A stretch of DNA of 64,000 nt, taken from Dyadobacter crusticola DSM 16708. GTDB taxonomy: Bacteria > Bacteroidota > Bacteroidia > Cytophagales > Spirosomataceae. This document shows, in pieces, positions 18,289-26,510 of this stretch. A program made the position numbers and the translations under genes. A model generated the notes under the pieces. The model had not been told where the DNA came from. It made no database searches and saw only the letters and a program-made list of their open reading frames with translations. The stretch is from NCBI RefSeq assembly GCF_000701505.1, contig NZ_JNJB01000004.1, forward strand, positions 1-64,000, written 5' to 3'. How positions within the stretch are numbered: position 1 is the stretch's first letter; each line of letters begins with the position of its first letter.

Positions 18289-19521
18289 ATGAGAAAACCC
18301 CTGGTGTTGCTATTGTGGCTGTTGCTGGTGAGTTGGGCCAAGGCTCAGGATACCACGCAGATCACATTCAGCCAGGAGCCAGATACGCTCACCAGACAGC
18401 GCTTTATTGATCGGTACGAAAATGTATTTATGACAAAGATACCGACCAGGCACATGGTCAAAGTCGGGCTTTCTCAGTACCAGCAGGTACAACTTACCCC
18501 CTTGATGAATGAACAGGTAATCGATAATATTTCTCTATTGGTTGGCTACGAATTCAAATTCTTACCTTCCTTCTCGGTTGCTGTTAGTGGTCACTTACCT
18601 GTGAATCAGTCCCACGAATTTTCTCATTACATACTGATTGACGGACAGTTACGCTGGTTTTTCGATATGAGGAAACGTATTAAATCCAGAAAAAGCGCCA
18701 ATAATTTCAGCGGGAACTACATCTCCTTATTCTATAATTCGCCATTGACAAACAGGTGGAATGCCGGCATTGGATTGAAAATAGGTTTTCAAAGGCGCTT
18801 CCTCAATTCAGGTGTTTTAGATTTCTCATTTGCTCTCCGGCAGGAAAAACAATTTTTCTATTACGGCTTGCTGCATGACTGGACCTTCTCTTCCCAGGTC
18901 GGCTTCGGTTTTGCATTTGGTGATTGGAAGAAGTCGGCGAACCCGCCGCTGTGCGATATTCTCTACTGCAATCAAGAAGTCAGGCATCAGTGGAAAATCC
19001 GTCTGCCAGAAACAACTATTGGATACTATAACAATAAGATCAGGATTGGTATAGCTTACGAAAAGAAGATTGCAGATCTACCTCTCAGCCTGAATTTTCA
19101 AATCGATGCAGCATTTAATCGGGGTTTTCACCGCATTAGTCAAGATTACGAGCCTCTTCCACGTGAACTTGTTCAGATGTATTCCTCCGAACACTCAGCA
19201 TCTTTTTCCATTCAGCCGCGGTATTATCTCTTGATGAAAAAACGCCAGCTGCAAGGCAAAAACACCAATGGACTATCAGGTCTTTACACCGGCGCTAATG
19301 CGGAATATTTTTATTACAATGGCAAGCACGGTGCTTACATAACCGAACTACGCAGAAAAGACCACGTTCTCAATGCAGGTCCGCTGCTGGGTTTTCAATT
19401 ACGGCTTTTCCAGAATGGATTTTTCGACTGCAATACATCTTACAATTACCAGGATTACCTGGCCAGTACGAAGTCCGATTTTGGTTTCAGGACCAAGGTC
19501 AGTCTCGGATTGGCTTTTTGA
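18289..19521 (+). CDS. Putative outer-membrane protein, unknown function
   Basis: 410 residues with a signal peptide (MRKPLVLLLWLLLVSWAKAQ). The rest has alternating aromatic/hydrophobic strands and ends in KVSLGLAF, consistent with a beta barrel. There is no recognised domain. It lies divergent from the barrel gene at 16869 and ahead of a phosphoesterase lipoprotein gene. The intergenic gap of 113 bp suggests its own transcript. Confidence 0.65.
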   Translation: MRKPLVLLLWLLLVSWAKAQDTTQITFSQEPDTLTRQRFIDRYENVFMTKIPTRHMVKVGLSQYQQVQLTPLMNEQVIDNISLLVGYEFKFLPSFSVAVSGHLPVNQSHEFSHYILIDGQLRWFFDMRKRIKSRKSANNFSGNYISLFYNSPLTNRWNAGIGLKIGFQRRFLNSGVLDFSFALRQEKQFFYYGLLHDWTFSSQVGFGFAFGDWKKSANPPLCDILYCNQEVRHQWKIRLPETTIGYYNNKIRIGIAYEKKIADLPLSLNFQIDAAFNRGFHRISQDYEPLPRELVQMYSSEHSASFSIQPRYYLLMKKRQLQGKNTNGLSGLYTGANAEYFYYNGKHGAYITELRRKDHVLNAGPLLGFQLRLFQNGFFDCNTSYNYQDYLASTKSDFGFRTKVSLGLAF

Positions 19522-19634
19522 AAGCACGCTGCGTATAGTCTAATAAGTACAAATATTTAAAGAACCCCCTGCATTCCAAAAGTGCAGGTAATGACGCTCT
19601 GCGTTTAGATTTTTAGGATTTAACATCAACTACT

Positions 19635-20450
19635 ATGAACAATTTCACCACGAGATTGAAGGCGGCTTTGTGTATCCTGACTGTACTTTTTACAAGTGCC
19701 TGCGAACATTTCGAGTTTAGCCCGAACCAGACTATCGACAGGCATTCGCCGCGTGATTTGAATGCAAAAAATCTGGAAAAACTTCGTCAGGCGCCGACAG
19801 ACGACACCGTTACCATTGTGCTGGCGGGGGATTCACAGCGGTGGTACAATGAACTCGATAAGTTTGTCGAGAAAGTAAATGCATTACAGGAAGTGGACCT
19901 GATTCTGCTGGCGGGCGACATCTCCGATTTTGGCCTTTTACAGGAATTTAAATGGGTAGACGAGAGACTAGCCAGACTGAAAAAGCCCTATCTGGGAGTT
20001 ATCGGCAATCACGATCTGGTCGCGAATGGCGAGCAGGTGTTCACAAGTATCTTTGGCCCGTTAGATTATTCGTTTGTTTACGATAGTATCAAGTTCATTG
20101 CCCACAACACCAACAGCCTCGAATACTCCGAGCGTAAAGTACCGGATATGGATTGGTTAGTGTCACAAATGGAAGATACTGATGCCGTGAAGCACATCAT
20201 CACCATTTCCCACATACCTCCATTCAGTCAGCTGGAATTCAACCAGGAACTCGTACAGCCTTATACATCGCTGCTCCGGAATCACCCCAAAATGTTGTTG
20301 TCGCTGCACGGGCATGTACACCAACACCTAGACTTCTACCCTTTTGAAGATGGGATCAGGTATATAACCGGCTACGCTTTCAATCAGAATGCCTTCGTAT
20401 TGTTGAAAATCGCAAACGGGAAAGTCTTCAAAACCATCGTCGGCTACTAG
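19635..20450 (+). CDS. Calcineurin-like metallophosphoesterase lipoprotein
   Basis: 271 residues with a lipobox (FTSAC, Cys23). The metallophosphoesterase motifs occur in order: VLAGDSQ (an altered first motif, with Ser-Gln where DxH is usual), LLAGDISD, GNHD, ISHIPP and LHGHVHQH. The missing His of the first DxH motif may weaken one metal site. It is probably a periplasmic or surface phosphodiesterase or monoesterase; the substrate is unknown. The next gene starts 2 bp after its stop. Confidence 0.85.
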   Translation: MNNFTTRLKAALCILTVLFTSACEHFEFSPNQTIDRHSPRDLNAKNLEKLRQAPTDDTVTIVLAGDSQRWYNELDKFVEKVNALQEVDLILLAGDISDFGLLQEFKWVDERLARLKKPYLGVIGNHDLVANGEQVFTSIFGPLDYSFVYDSIKFIAHNTNSLEYSERKVPDMDWLVSQMEDTDAVKHIITISHIPPFSQLEFNQELVQPYTSLLRNHPKMLLSLHGHVHQHLDFYPFEDGIRYITGYAFNQNAFVLLKIANGKVFKTIVGY

Positions 20451-20452
20451 TC

Positions 20453-21037
20453 ATGAAAGCAACCTGGATTCTGTTGATGCTGCTCCTGAATGGAGCATCG
20501 GATTCTCTGTGCCTTGCACAAAACGCCCGCCGCTTTTTTCCTGATTACGTAACCGTCCAATATGCCGGAAGTACCGGCTGGATGGGATTTGGGACTGGGT
20601 ACAATTTGTTCAAAGACCACGCGCGGCTCGGCGTGCAATATGGGTTTGTTCCAAAAGAGGCCGGAGGAAACCTGCAAATCGTCTCAGCTTCTCTTTTCTT
20701 TAAACCCATTACAGTACGCATTTCAGACCACATCTTGCTAAATCCGCTGGATATAGGCACAAAGGTAGGCTACCACTTTGGCGACCAGTTTTACGTAAAC
20801 TGGCCCAAGAGGTTCCCCAGAGGCTACTACTGGTGGAAATCGGCCGTGCGGCTGCACCTGACGACCGAGTCTTCGTTTACCTATAAGATAAAGAAAGGGG
20901 CCAAAATAAAATCCATCACTGCTTACCTGGAATTGAATGCAACGGATCTGTACCTGATCAGCTACGTTCAGAATCTGCAATCCCTTTCCCTGCCCGACAT
21001 TGTGAAAGCGGGTGTAGGGATGCGGGTAAACTTTTAA
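20453..21037 (+). CDS. Hypothetical secreted, probably outer-membrane protein
   Basis: 194 residues with a signal peptide (hydrophobic core to ~residue 23, CLAQ). The sequence is rich in Tyr, Gly and alternating strands and ends in VGMRVNF, the terminal aromatic residue typical of barrels. It begins 2 bp after the phosphoesterase stop, so it is co-translated with it. I recognise no family. Confidence 0.65.
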   Translation: MKATWILLMLLLNGASDSLCLAQNARRFFPDYVTVQYAGSTGWMGFGTGYNLFKDHARLGVQYGFVPKEAGGNLQIVSASLFFKPITVRISDHILLNPLDIGTKVGYHFGDQFYVNWPKRFPRGYYWWKSAVRLHLTTESSFTYKIKKGAKIKSITAYLELNATDLYLISYVQNLQSLSLPDIVKAGVGMRVNF

Positions 21038-21073
21038 CAAAACCTTCCTGGTGGAGCAAAAGCCTGCTCAACG

Positions 21074-21110
21074 GTTACCCGCAGCGTCAATTCCCAAGCT
21101 TGCGGGTAAC
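21074..21110 (+). other. Strong hairpin after the phosphoesterase operon
   Basis: GTTACCCGCA (21074-21083) and TGCGGGTAAC (21101-21110) form a perfect 10-bp stem with a 17-nt loop. No T-run follows, so it is not a classical terminator. It may stabilise the 3' end or be recognised by a protein. Confidence 0.5.
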
Positions 21111-21163
21111 ATCGTCATGCCATATTCTTTCGCCTAAACTCTTTTATTTAGACTGATTATCGT

Positions 21164-21171
21164 TAGCTTTG
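21164..21171 (+). promoter_or_regulatory. Candidate -7 promoter element for the ankyrin-DUF2271-reductase operon
   Basis: TAGCTTTG matches TAnnTTTG and lies 58 bp before the ATG at 21230. A T-rich stretch occupies the -33 position. Confidence 0.45.
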
Positions 21172-21229
21172 TAACCTATCTGTTGCGAAGTATTACGCAG
21201 ATAGCGAGCGTCCCATTAACTATGTTTTT

Positions 21230-22705
21230 ATGAAAAAACTTCTGATTGCCCTGTTTGCATGCTCTTCCATTGCGGGTTATGCGCAGCAAAAAAACACCCT
21301 TCTTGATCAAGCGTTCTGGAAGAATTCGCCGGATGTAAATACAGTAAAAGCAGAAATCCAGAAAGGAGCAGATCCTGCCCAGCTGAACCCGATGAGCTTT
21401 GATCCCGTCGTTATGGCGATCAACTCAGGTGCACCGCAGCAAACCATCGAGTTCCTTTTGGCTCAACCCGGCAATACCGTCGACAAACTGACGCACGACG
21501 GCCGCACTTACCTGCATTGGGCGGCTAACAGAGGCAATGTGGAAATAATGGAGTACCTCGTTTCAAAAGGCGCGAAAGCAGATGTAATTGACAGCCACGG
21601 TTCCACTCCGTTGAATTTCGCGGCGGGCGGCGGACAGGTGAATACCAAAATTTACGAAATCTGCATCGCAAATGGCGCCAACCTTAAAAAAGACCTGAAC
21701 CATGACGGTGCCAATGCATTGCTGCTGGCTGTGGCAAACGATAAAGACCTGACACTTACTAATTATTTTGTTTCAAAAGGCCTGGACCTGAAAAGTACAG
21801 ACGCTGCCGGCAACAATGCTTTCAGCTATGCGGCACGCGGTGGTAACATTGAAGTACTGAAAGCCCTTTTACAAAAAGGTGTCCCAGCCAATCCGACTGC
21901 CATGTTAATGGCTGCGCAGGGATCACGACGTGGAGCCAATTCCATTGAAGTTTACAAATACCTCGAAAGCCTGAATATCAAGCCCAATGTAACAGGCAAG
22001 AACGGCCAGAATGCGCTGCACTCCGTTGTTCGCAGGCCGAAGCAGGACGAAATTGTTACTTACTTCCTGTCGAAAGGTGTGGATGTAAACCAGGCTGACG
22101 AGGATGGAAATACGGTGTTTATGAATGCAGCGGCATCCAATCCGGATACTACAACTTTGGCGCTGCTTGTGCCCAAAGTAAAAAACATCAACCAGGCTAA
22201 CCAAAAAGGCACAACTGCACTTGCTTTCGCAGTGCGCGGCAATTCACCGGCTGTTGTAAGTTACCTGCTCAGCAAAGGAGCTGACGTAAATGTGAGCGAT
22301 CGCAACGGAGATAACCTGGCTGCTTACCTGGTTCAGTCGTACAGCCCGCGCACTGCTGCGGATTTTGACACAAAAATAAAAATCCTGCAAGACAAAGAAT
22401 TGAAGCTCAATGCACCACAGCAAAACGGAAATACGCTTTACCATTTGGCAGTAGCGAAAAACGACCTCGCGCTGGTGAAAAAGCTGGAAGCTTACCAGAT
22501 TGATGTGAATGCGAAAAACAAGGAAGGAATCACCGCATTGCACAAGGCAGCGATGATCGCGAAAGATGATAGTATGTTGAAATACCTGATCTCGATCGGC
22601 GCGAAAAAAGACATCGTGACGAGCTTTGATGAGACAGCCTTCGACCTGGCGGGCGAAAATGAATCACTCTCCAAGAACAATGTAACCGTTAATTTTCTGA
22701 AATAA
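21230..22705 (+). CDS. Periplasmic ankyrin-repeat protein
   Basis: 491 residues with a signal peptide (MKKLLIALFACSSIAGYAQ). About a dozen ankyrin repeats span nearly the whole protein, with recurring patterns such as DGRTYLHWAANRGNVEIMEYL and KGADVNVSDRNGDN. Ankyrin solenoids bind other proteins. The gene is 5 bp from the DUF2271 gene and leads an operon with a PepSY/flavodoxin reductase, so it probably scaffolds or protects periplasmic components of that redox and iron system. That role is inferred from context only. Confidence 0.88.
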   Translation: MKKLLIALFACSSIAGYAQQKNTLLDQAFWKNSPDVNTVKAEIQKGADPAQLNPMSFDPVVMAINSGAPQQTIEFLLAQPGNTVDKLTHDGRTYLHWAANRGNVEIMEYLVSKGAKADVIDSHGSTPLNFAAGGGQVNTKIYEICIANGANLKKDLNHDGANALLLAVANDKDLTLTNYFVSKGLDLKSTDAAGNNAFSYAARGGNIEVLKALLQKGVPANPTAMLMAAQGSRRGANSIEVYKYLESLNIKPNVTGKNGQNALHSVVRRPKQDEIVTYFLSKGVDVNQADEDGNTVFMNAAASNPDTTTLALLVPKVKNINQANQKGTTALAFAVRGNSPAVVSYLLSKGADVNVSDRNGDNLAAYLVQSYSPRTAADFDTKIKILQDKELKLNAPQQNGNTLYHLAVAKNDLALVKKLEAYQIDVNAKNKEGITALHKAAMIAKDDSMLKYLISIGAKKDIVTSFDETAFDLAGENESLSKNNVTVNFLK

Positions 22706-22710
22706 TTTTC

Positions 22711-23199
22711 ATGTCCAAGTTCATAAAAACAGCACTCCTTTTTACTGCGCTGACATTTGCGCGCCCGAATACCATTTTCGCGCAGGCGACAAACAAGTAC
22801 AAATGCATGATCCAGATGACCAACTATATGGGCGAAGGTGCCTACGTGGTGATTTCATTGATCAACAGTAAAAATGCTTACGAGAAAACCCTGTACGTTT
22901 TAGGGCCCGATAAAAAATGGTACAACAGTCTTAAAGAGTGGCATAAGTACCAGGCCAAAAAGAAGGACAATATCAGCGCGATCACCGGTGCGTCTGTGAC
23001 AGGTGGAGACCGGAGTGTGAATGTGATCGAAATTGATAAATCCAAGATCGATGCCGGTTATAAGGTCAGGTTTGAAAGTGCAGTGGAAGACAAGGCTTAC
23101 CATGTGAAAGACCTGGAAATTCCACTGACGACCGAGGCGCTTTCAGCCAAAAGTGAGGGTACCGGCTACATCCGCTACGTCCGGTTCAGCCCCAATTAA
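22711..23199 (+). CDS. DUF2271 periplasmic protein with flavinylation-like motif
   Basis: 162 residues with a signal peptide (cleavage near TIFAQA). The body fits DUF2271 (a Tyr/Val-rich beta sandwich with the LGPDKKWYNSLKEWH segment). Residues 92-97, TGASVT (bases 22984-23001), match the (S/T)GA(S/T)x(T/S) pattern to which ApbE attaches FMN through a phosphoester bond. With apbE and a membrane reductase beside it, the protein may be an FMN-carrying periplasmic electron carrier. The motif match is seen; the modification is inference. Confidence 0.8.
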   Translation: MSKFIKTALLFTALTFARPNTIFAQATNKYKCMIQMTNYMGEGAYVVISLINSKNAYEKTLYVLGPDKKWYNSLKEWHKYQAKKKDNISAITGASVTGGDRSVNVIEIDKSKIDAGYKVRFESAVEDKAYHVKDLEIPLTTEALSAKSEGTGYIRYVRFSPN

Positions 23200-23214
23200 C
23201 ATTCGGAGTTCTTT

Positions 23215-25410
23215 ATGACAATTTCTGTATGGAGATACAGCCACCTTGCACTGGCTGTATCTTCTTTTCTTTTACTTACGCTGGCTTCCATTACGGGCGT
23301 TATTCTGGCTTTCAAACCGTTGGCAGAAAAAACGCAGTCCTACCGTTCGGAAAAATTCAGCCAGGCTACTCTTTCCCAAACCCTTCCGACATTAAGAAAA
23401 CAATATCCCGGCATCAGTGAACTGTCGGTGGATGCAAACCAGTTTGTCCAGATCAAAGGCAGCGACGCGAACGGTGAAAAGCTGCTGGCTTACGTTGATC
23501 CCGCCACCGGAAAAGTACTCGGTACCCCTGCTAATCCGTCCGAATTTTTTGAGTGGGTAACTGCATTGCACCGTTCCTTATTTCTTCATGAAGCCGGGAG
23601 GTTTTTCATCGGCCTTACCGCATTTTTGCTCTTACTGATCACCATTTCAGGCTCGATCCTGATCATCCAGCGGCAGCGCGGCTTGAAGCGCTTCTTTACG
23701 CGCATTGTGCGCGACAATTTTGCGCAGTACTACCACGTTGTGCTCGGCCGCCTGTCCCTTGTCCCTATTCTGATCATCGCTGCAACGGGCACTTACCTTT
23801 CCCTTGCGCGTTTTGAGCTGATAGATACAAAGCAGGCTTCCATGGAAGTTGATTTCGATGCGATTAAATCCGGCCCGGAGAGGAATCCGGCTGACTTTGA
23901 GATTTTCAAAACTACGCAGCTCGCCGATGTACAGTCGGTAGAATTTCCTTTTTCCGAAGACGCGGAAGATTACTACACACTCAAACTGACTGACCGGGAA
24001 GTTACCGTCAACCAAATCACAGGAGAAGTGCTGGGCGAAGTGAAGTATTCCGCCTCGGTGATACTTACCAACCTGAGCCTCGACCTGCACACCGGGCGCA
24101 CCAATGCATGGTGGGCGATTGTGCTGGCGATCGCTTCGGCGAACATTCTCTTTTTTATCTATTCCGGTTTTACAATCACATTCCGGCGCCGCGCAAACCG
24201 CGTAAAAAACAAGTACACAGCGGCCGAAAGCGAATTTATCATCCTGGTAGGTTCCGAAAACGGTAGCACATTCAGCTTCGCCAATGCGATTCACCAGCAG
24301 CTTATCGCGGCAGGAAAGTCGGCTTACGTGACGGAACTGGACAATTTTACTGCATTTCCAAAAGCGTCGCATATCATTGTCATGACTGCTACTTACGGAT
24401 TGGGTAATGCGCCCACAAATGCAGCGCACTTTGAAAAACGCATGCAGCAGTACAGGCAATCACAGCAGATCCGGTATTCGGTTGTTGGTTTTGGCTCGCA
24501 TGCCTATCCTGATTATTGCAAGTTTGCTTTTGAAGTAGATACCCTTTTGGCCAAACAACAATGGGCTGCGCCGCTGGTAGAAATCCATACGGTGAACGAT
24601 AAATCGCCGGAGGAATTCAGTCAATGGGCGGCGAACTGGTCGCAGCACGCGGGTGTGGCTTTGCAGGTATCAGCTGGCCTGGCGGTTACCAGGAAGGAAC
24701 CTTCGCAAGCATTAACCGTAATGGACAAAACGCCCGTTTTCGTAGCAGGTGAATCATTTCTGCTGCGCTTGCGTCCGCAGTCGAATGCGACATTTACATC
24801 CGGCGACTTGCTGGCTATCTATCCTGCCCATGATCACCGCGAGCGCCTGTATTCCATTGGTAAAATAAAAAAGGATATCCAGCTGAGTGTGAAGCTGCAT
24901 GCGGGCGGACTTGGCTCGGAGTATCTTTCCAGGCTTGCTCCGGGAGAGGTAATTAGTGCCAAAATTGTGAACAACGCACATTTTCATCTTCCTGAACCCG
25001 GCAAAACTGTCGTTATGATTTCCAACGGTACCGGCATTGCGCCATTCCTGGGGATGATCGATCAGCAGCCTGAAAATGCAGATTGCCACCTGTACTGCGG
25101 TTTTCGCGACCGGGCTTCTTTTGCATTGTATCAAAATGCATTGAACAAAAACAAAGACGAAAAGAAGCTCCGCAGCCTGCAAATTGCCTATTCGCGGGAA
25201 GGTGAAAAGGAGTATGTAAAAGACCTGCTGTCGAAAGATGAATCGCTACTGACCGAAACGCTGGCCAACGGCGGCGTGATCATGCTTTGCGGGTCGCTTT
25301 CGATGCAAAACAATGTCGTCGCGTTGCTGGAAGAAGTCTGCGTGAAGCACTTGGGTAAACCTGTCAGCTTTTATCAATCGAGAAGTCAGGTGCTCATGGA
25401 TTGTTACTGA
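23215..25410 (+). CDS. PepSY-flavodoxin-FAD/NADPH reductase membrane fusion
   Basis: 731 residues. The N-terminal half (~1-325) has four transmembrane helices with PepSY segments between them (periplasmic, with DPATGKVLG-type turns) and conserved His residues (TALHRSLFLHEAG, LDLHTGR) that could bind haem. Next comes a flavodoxin domain (~337-475, VGSENGSTFSFANAI, TATYGLGNAP), then an FAD/NADPH ferredoxin-reductase-like domain (~500-731: RLYSIGKI, SNGTGIAPFLGMI, and the terminal nicotinamide-binding segment). It should pass electrons from cytoplasmic NADPH across the membrane, plausibly to the DUF2271 protein or to ferric chelates. It is 15 bp downstream of DUF2271. Confidence 0.88.
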   Translation: MTISVWRYSHLALAVSSFLLLTLASITGVILAFKPLAEKTQSYRSEKFSQATLSQTLPTLRKQYPGISELSVDANQFVQIKGSDANGEKLLAYVDPATGKVLGTPANPSEFFEWVTALHRSLFLHEAGRFFIGLTAFLLLLITISGSILIIQRQRGLKRFFTRIVRDNFAQYYHVVLGRLSLVPILIIAATGTYLSLARFELIDTKQASMEVDFDAIKSGPERNPADFEIFKTTQLADVQSVEFPFSEDAEDYYTLKLTDREVTVNQITGEVLGEVKYSASVILTNLSLDLHTGRTNAWWAIVLAIASANILFFIYSGFTITFRRRANRVKNKYTAAESEFIILVGSENGSTFSFANAIHQQLIAAGKSAYVTELDNFTAFPKASHIIVMTATYGLGNAPTNAAHFEKRMQQYRQSQQIRYSVVGFGSHAYPDYCKFAFEVDTLLAKQQWAAPLVEIHTVNDKSPEEFSQWAANWSQHAGVALQVSAGLAVTRKEPSQALTVMDKTPVFVAGESFLLRLRPQSNATFTSGDLLAIYPAHDHRERLYSIGKIKKDIQLSVKLHAGGLGSEYLSRLAPGEVISAKIVNNAHFHLPEPGKTVVMISNGTGIAPFLGMIDQQPENADCHLYCGFRDRASFALYQNALNKNKDEKKLRSLQIAYSREGEKEYVKDLLSKDESLLTETLANGGVIMLCGSLSMQNNVVALLEEVCVKHLGKPVSFYQSRSQVLMDCY

Positions 25411-25418
25411 CAAGATGT

Positions 25419-26420
25419 TCAGCGCCGCCTCCGTCTTACTTTGTGTTTGTTGATATTCAGATTTTTAGAACTGAATACCTGACCGTCGTCTGCGATCATC
25501 AGGCAGCTGAATGCCGGGTGCTGGTTCAACAGCGCGAGTCCCGCCGCCTTTCCCATTACCATCAGAGAAGTACTGAACCCATTCGCCATTTCAGCACTTG
25601 GACCAAAGACGGTGACGCTCGTAAGTCCGGTAGCAGGGTAGCCGGTAGCAGGGTTAATGATGTGCGAATAACGTTTTCCATCCAGCGTGACAAACTTTTC
25701 ATAACTGCCCGAAGTAACTACCGCGCCCTGCCGGATGGGCAGCACCGCAAACAGTTCGCCCGGTTTCAAAGGATCGTTGATCCCGATTACCCAATCGCGG
25801 CCATCAGGCTGTTTTCCCCACACACTCATATCGCCCGAGCCGTTTACAATGCCCGCTTGTACTCCCTTTGCGAGCATCATACTCCGGCATTTATCCGTCG
25901 CATAACCCTCGCCCAATGCACCAAACCCGATCTTCATCCCCTTCATTTTCAGGAAAATCGTTGAGTTCGCCTTGTCCAAAATGATATTCCGGTAGCCGAC
26001 GAGCGCAACCGATTTTTTTACCGCCTCAGGCGAAGGCATTTCCGTCATTGAACCATCGTACTTCCAGATCCGCTCCATCGCTGCGAAACTGATATCGAAT
26101 GCACCATTAGTCAGTTCCGATAGGTTCAATGCCCTTTCTGTGAGCTCAAAAACTTCTGCATCAATCTTTACCGGACGGATACCCGCATTGGCATTCACTT
26201 CCGAAACCTGGGAGGCCGGCTTCCAGTCAGAAATGAGGTTTTCGATCCGCGTAATCTCCGCAATAACCTCATCAATATGCAACTCCGCTTCCGCCGAATC
26301 CTTTGCTACAATGGTAATGTCGAACCGCCCGCCCATGAGCATCGTGGTCCGCTTTCGCAGCACCTGAGCCTGGGAGTGAATAGAAAAAAATAAGAGGAGA
26401 CAAGCAAAAATTACTCTCAT
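25419..26420 (-). CDS. apbE: FAD:protein FMN transferase
   Basis: 333 residues from ATG 26420 (MRVIFACLLLFF, signal peptide ending HSQAQ), so a periplasmic ApbE. Family features seen: MGGRFDITIVA near the N-terminus, FDISFAAM, a glycine segment IGFGALGEGYATD, IVNGSGDMSVWG, and TSGSYEKFVTLDGKRYSHIINP, which forms the Mg/FAD site. The enzyme transfers FMN from FAD to Thr or Ser of exported proteins. It lies convergent with, and 8 bp from, the reductase gene, and downstream of the TonB receptor, although a terminator separates the two. Confidence 0.92.
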   Translation of the reverse strand: MRVIFACLLLFFSIHSQAQVLRKRTTMLMGGRFDITIVAKDSAEAELHIDEVIAEITRIENLISDWKPASQVSEVNANAGIRPVKIDAEVFELTERALNLSELTNGAFDISFAAMERIWKYDGSMTEMPSPEAVKKSVALVGYRNIILDKANSTIFLKMKGMKIGFGALGEGYATDKCRSMMLAKGVQAGIVNGSGDMSVWGKQPDGRDWVIGINDPLKPGELFAVLPIRQGAVVTSGSYEKFVTLDGKRYSHIINPATGYPATGLTSVTVFGPSAEMANGFSTSLMVMGKAAGLALLNQHPAFSCLMIADDGQVFSSKNLNINKHKVRRRRR

Positions 26421-26463
26421 GAAGCAGCAGCGGGAGTTTTTCAAATCGCATTTAAAACAAAAA

Positions 26464-26491
26464 ACCGGAAGAGTCTATATCCTCTTCCGGT
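26464..26491 (-). terminator. Rho-independent terminator between the TonB receptor and apbE
   Basis: A 10-bp stem (ACCGGAAGAG at 26464-26473, CTCTTCCGGT at 26482-26491) is followed on the minus strand by a long T-rich run. It stops transcription of the receptor gene. apbE must rely on read-through or a promoter in the short gap. Confidence 0.8.
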
Positions 26492-26510
26492 CAAAACTGC
26501 GAAAAAAAAC

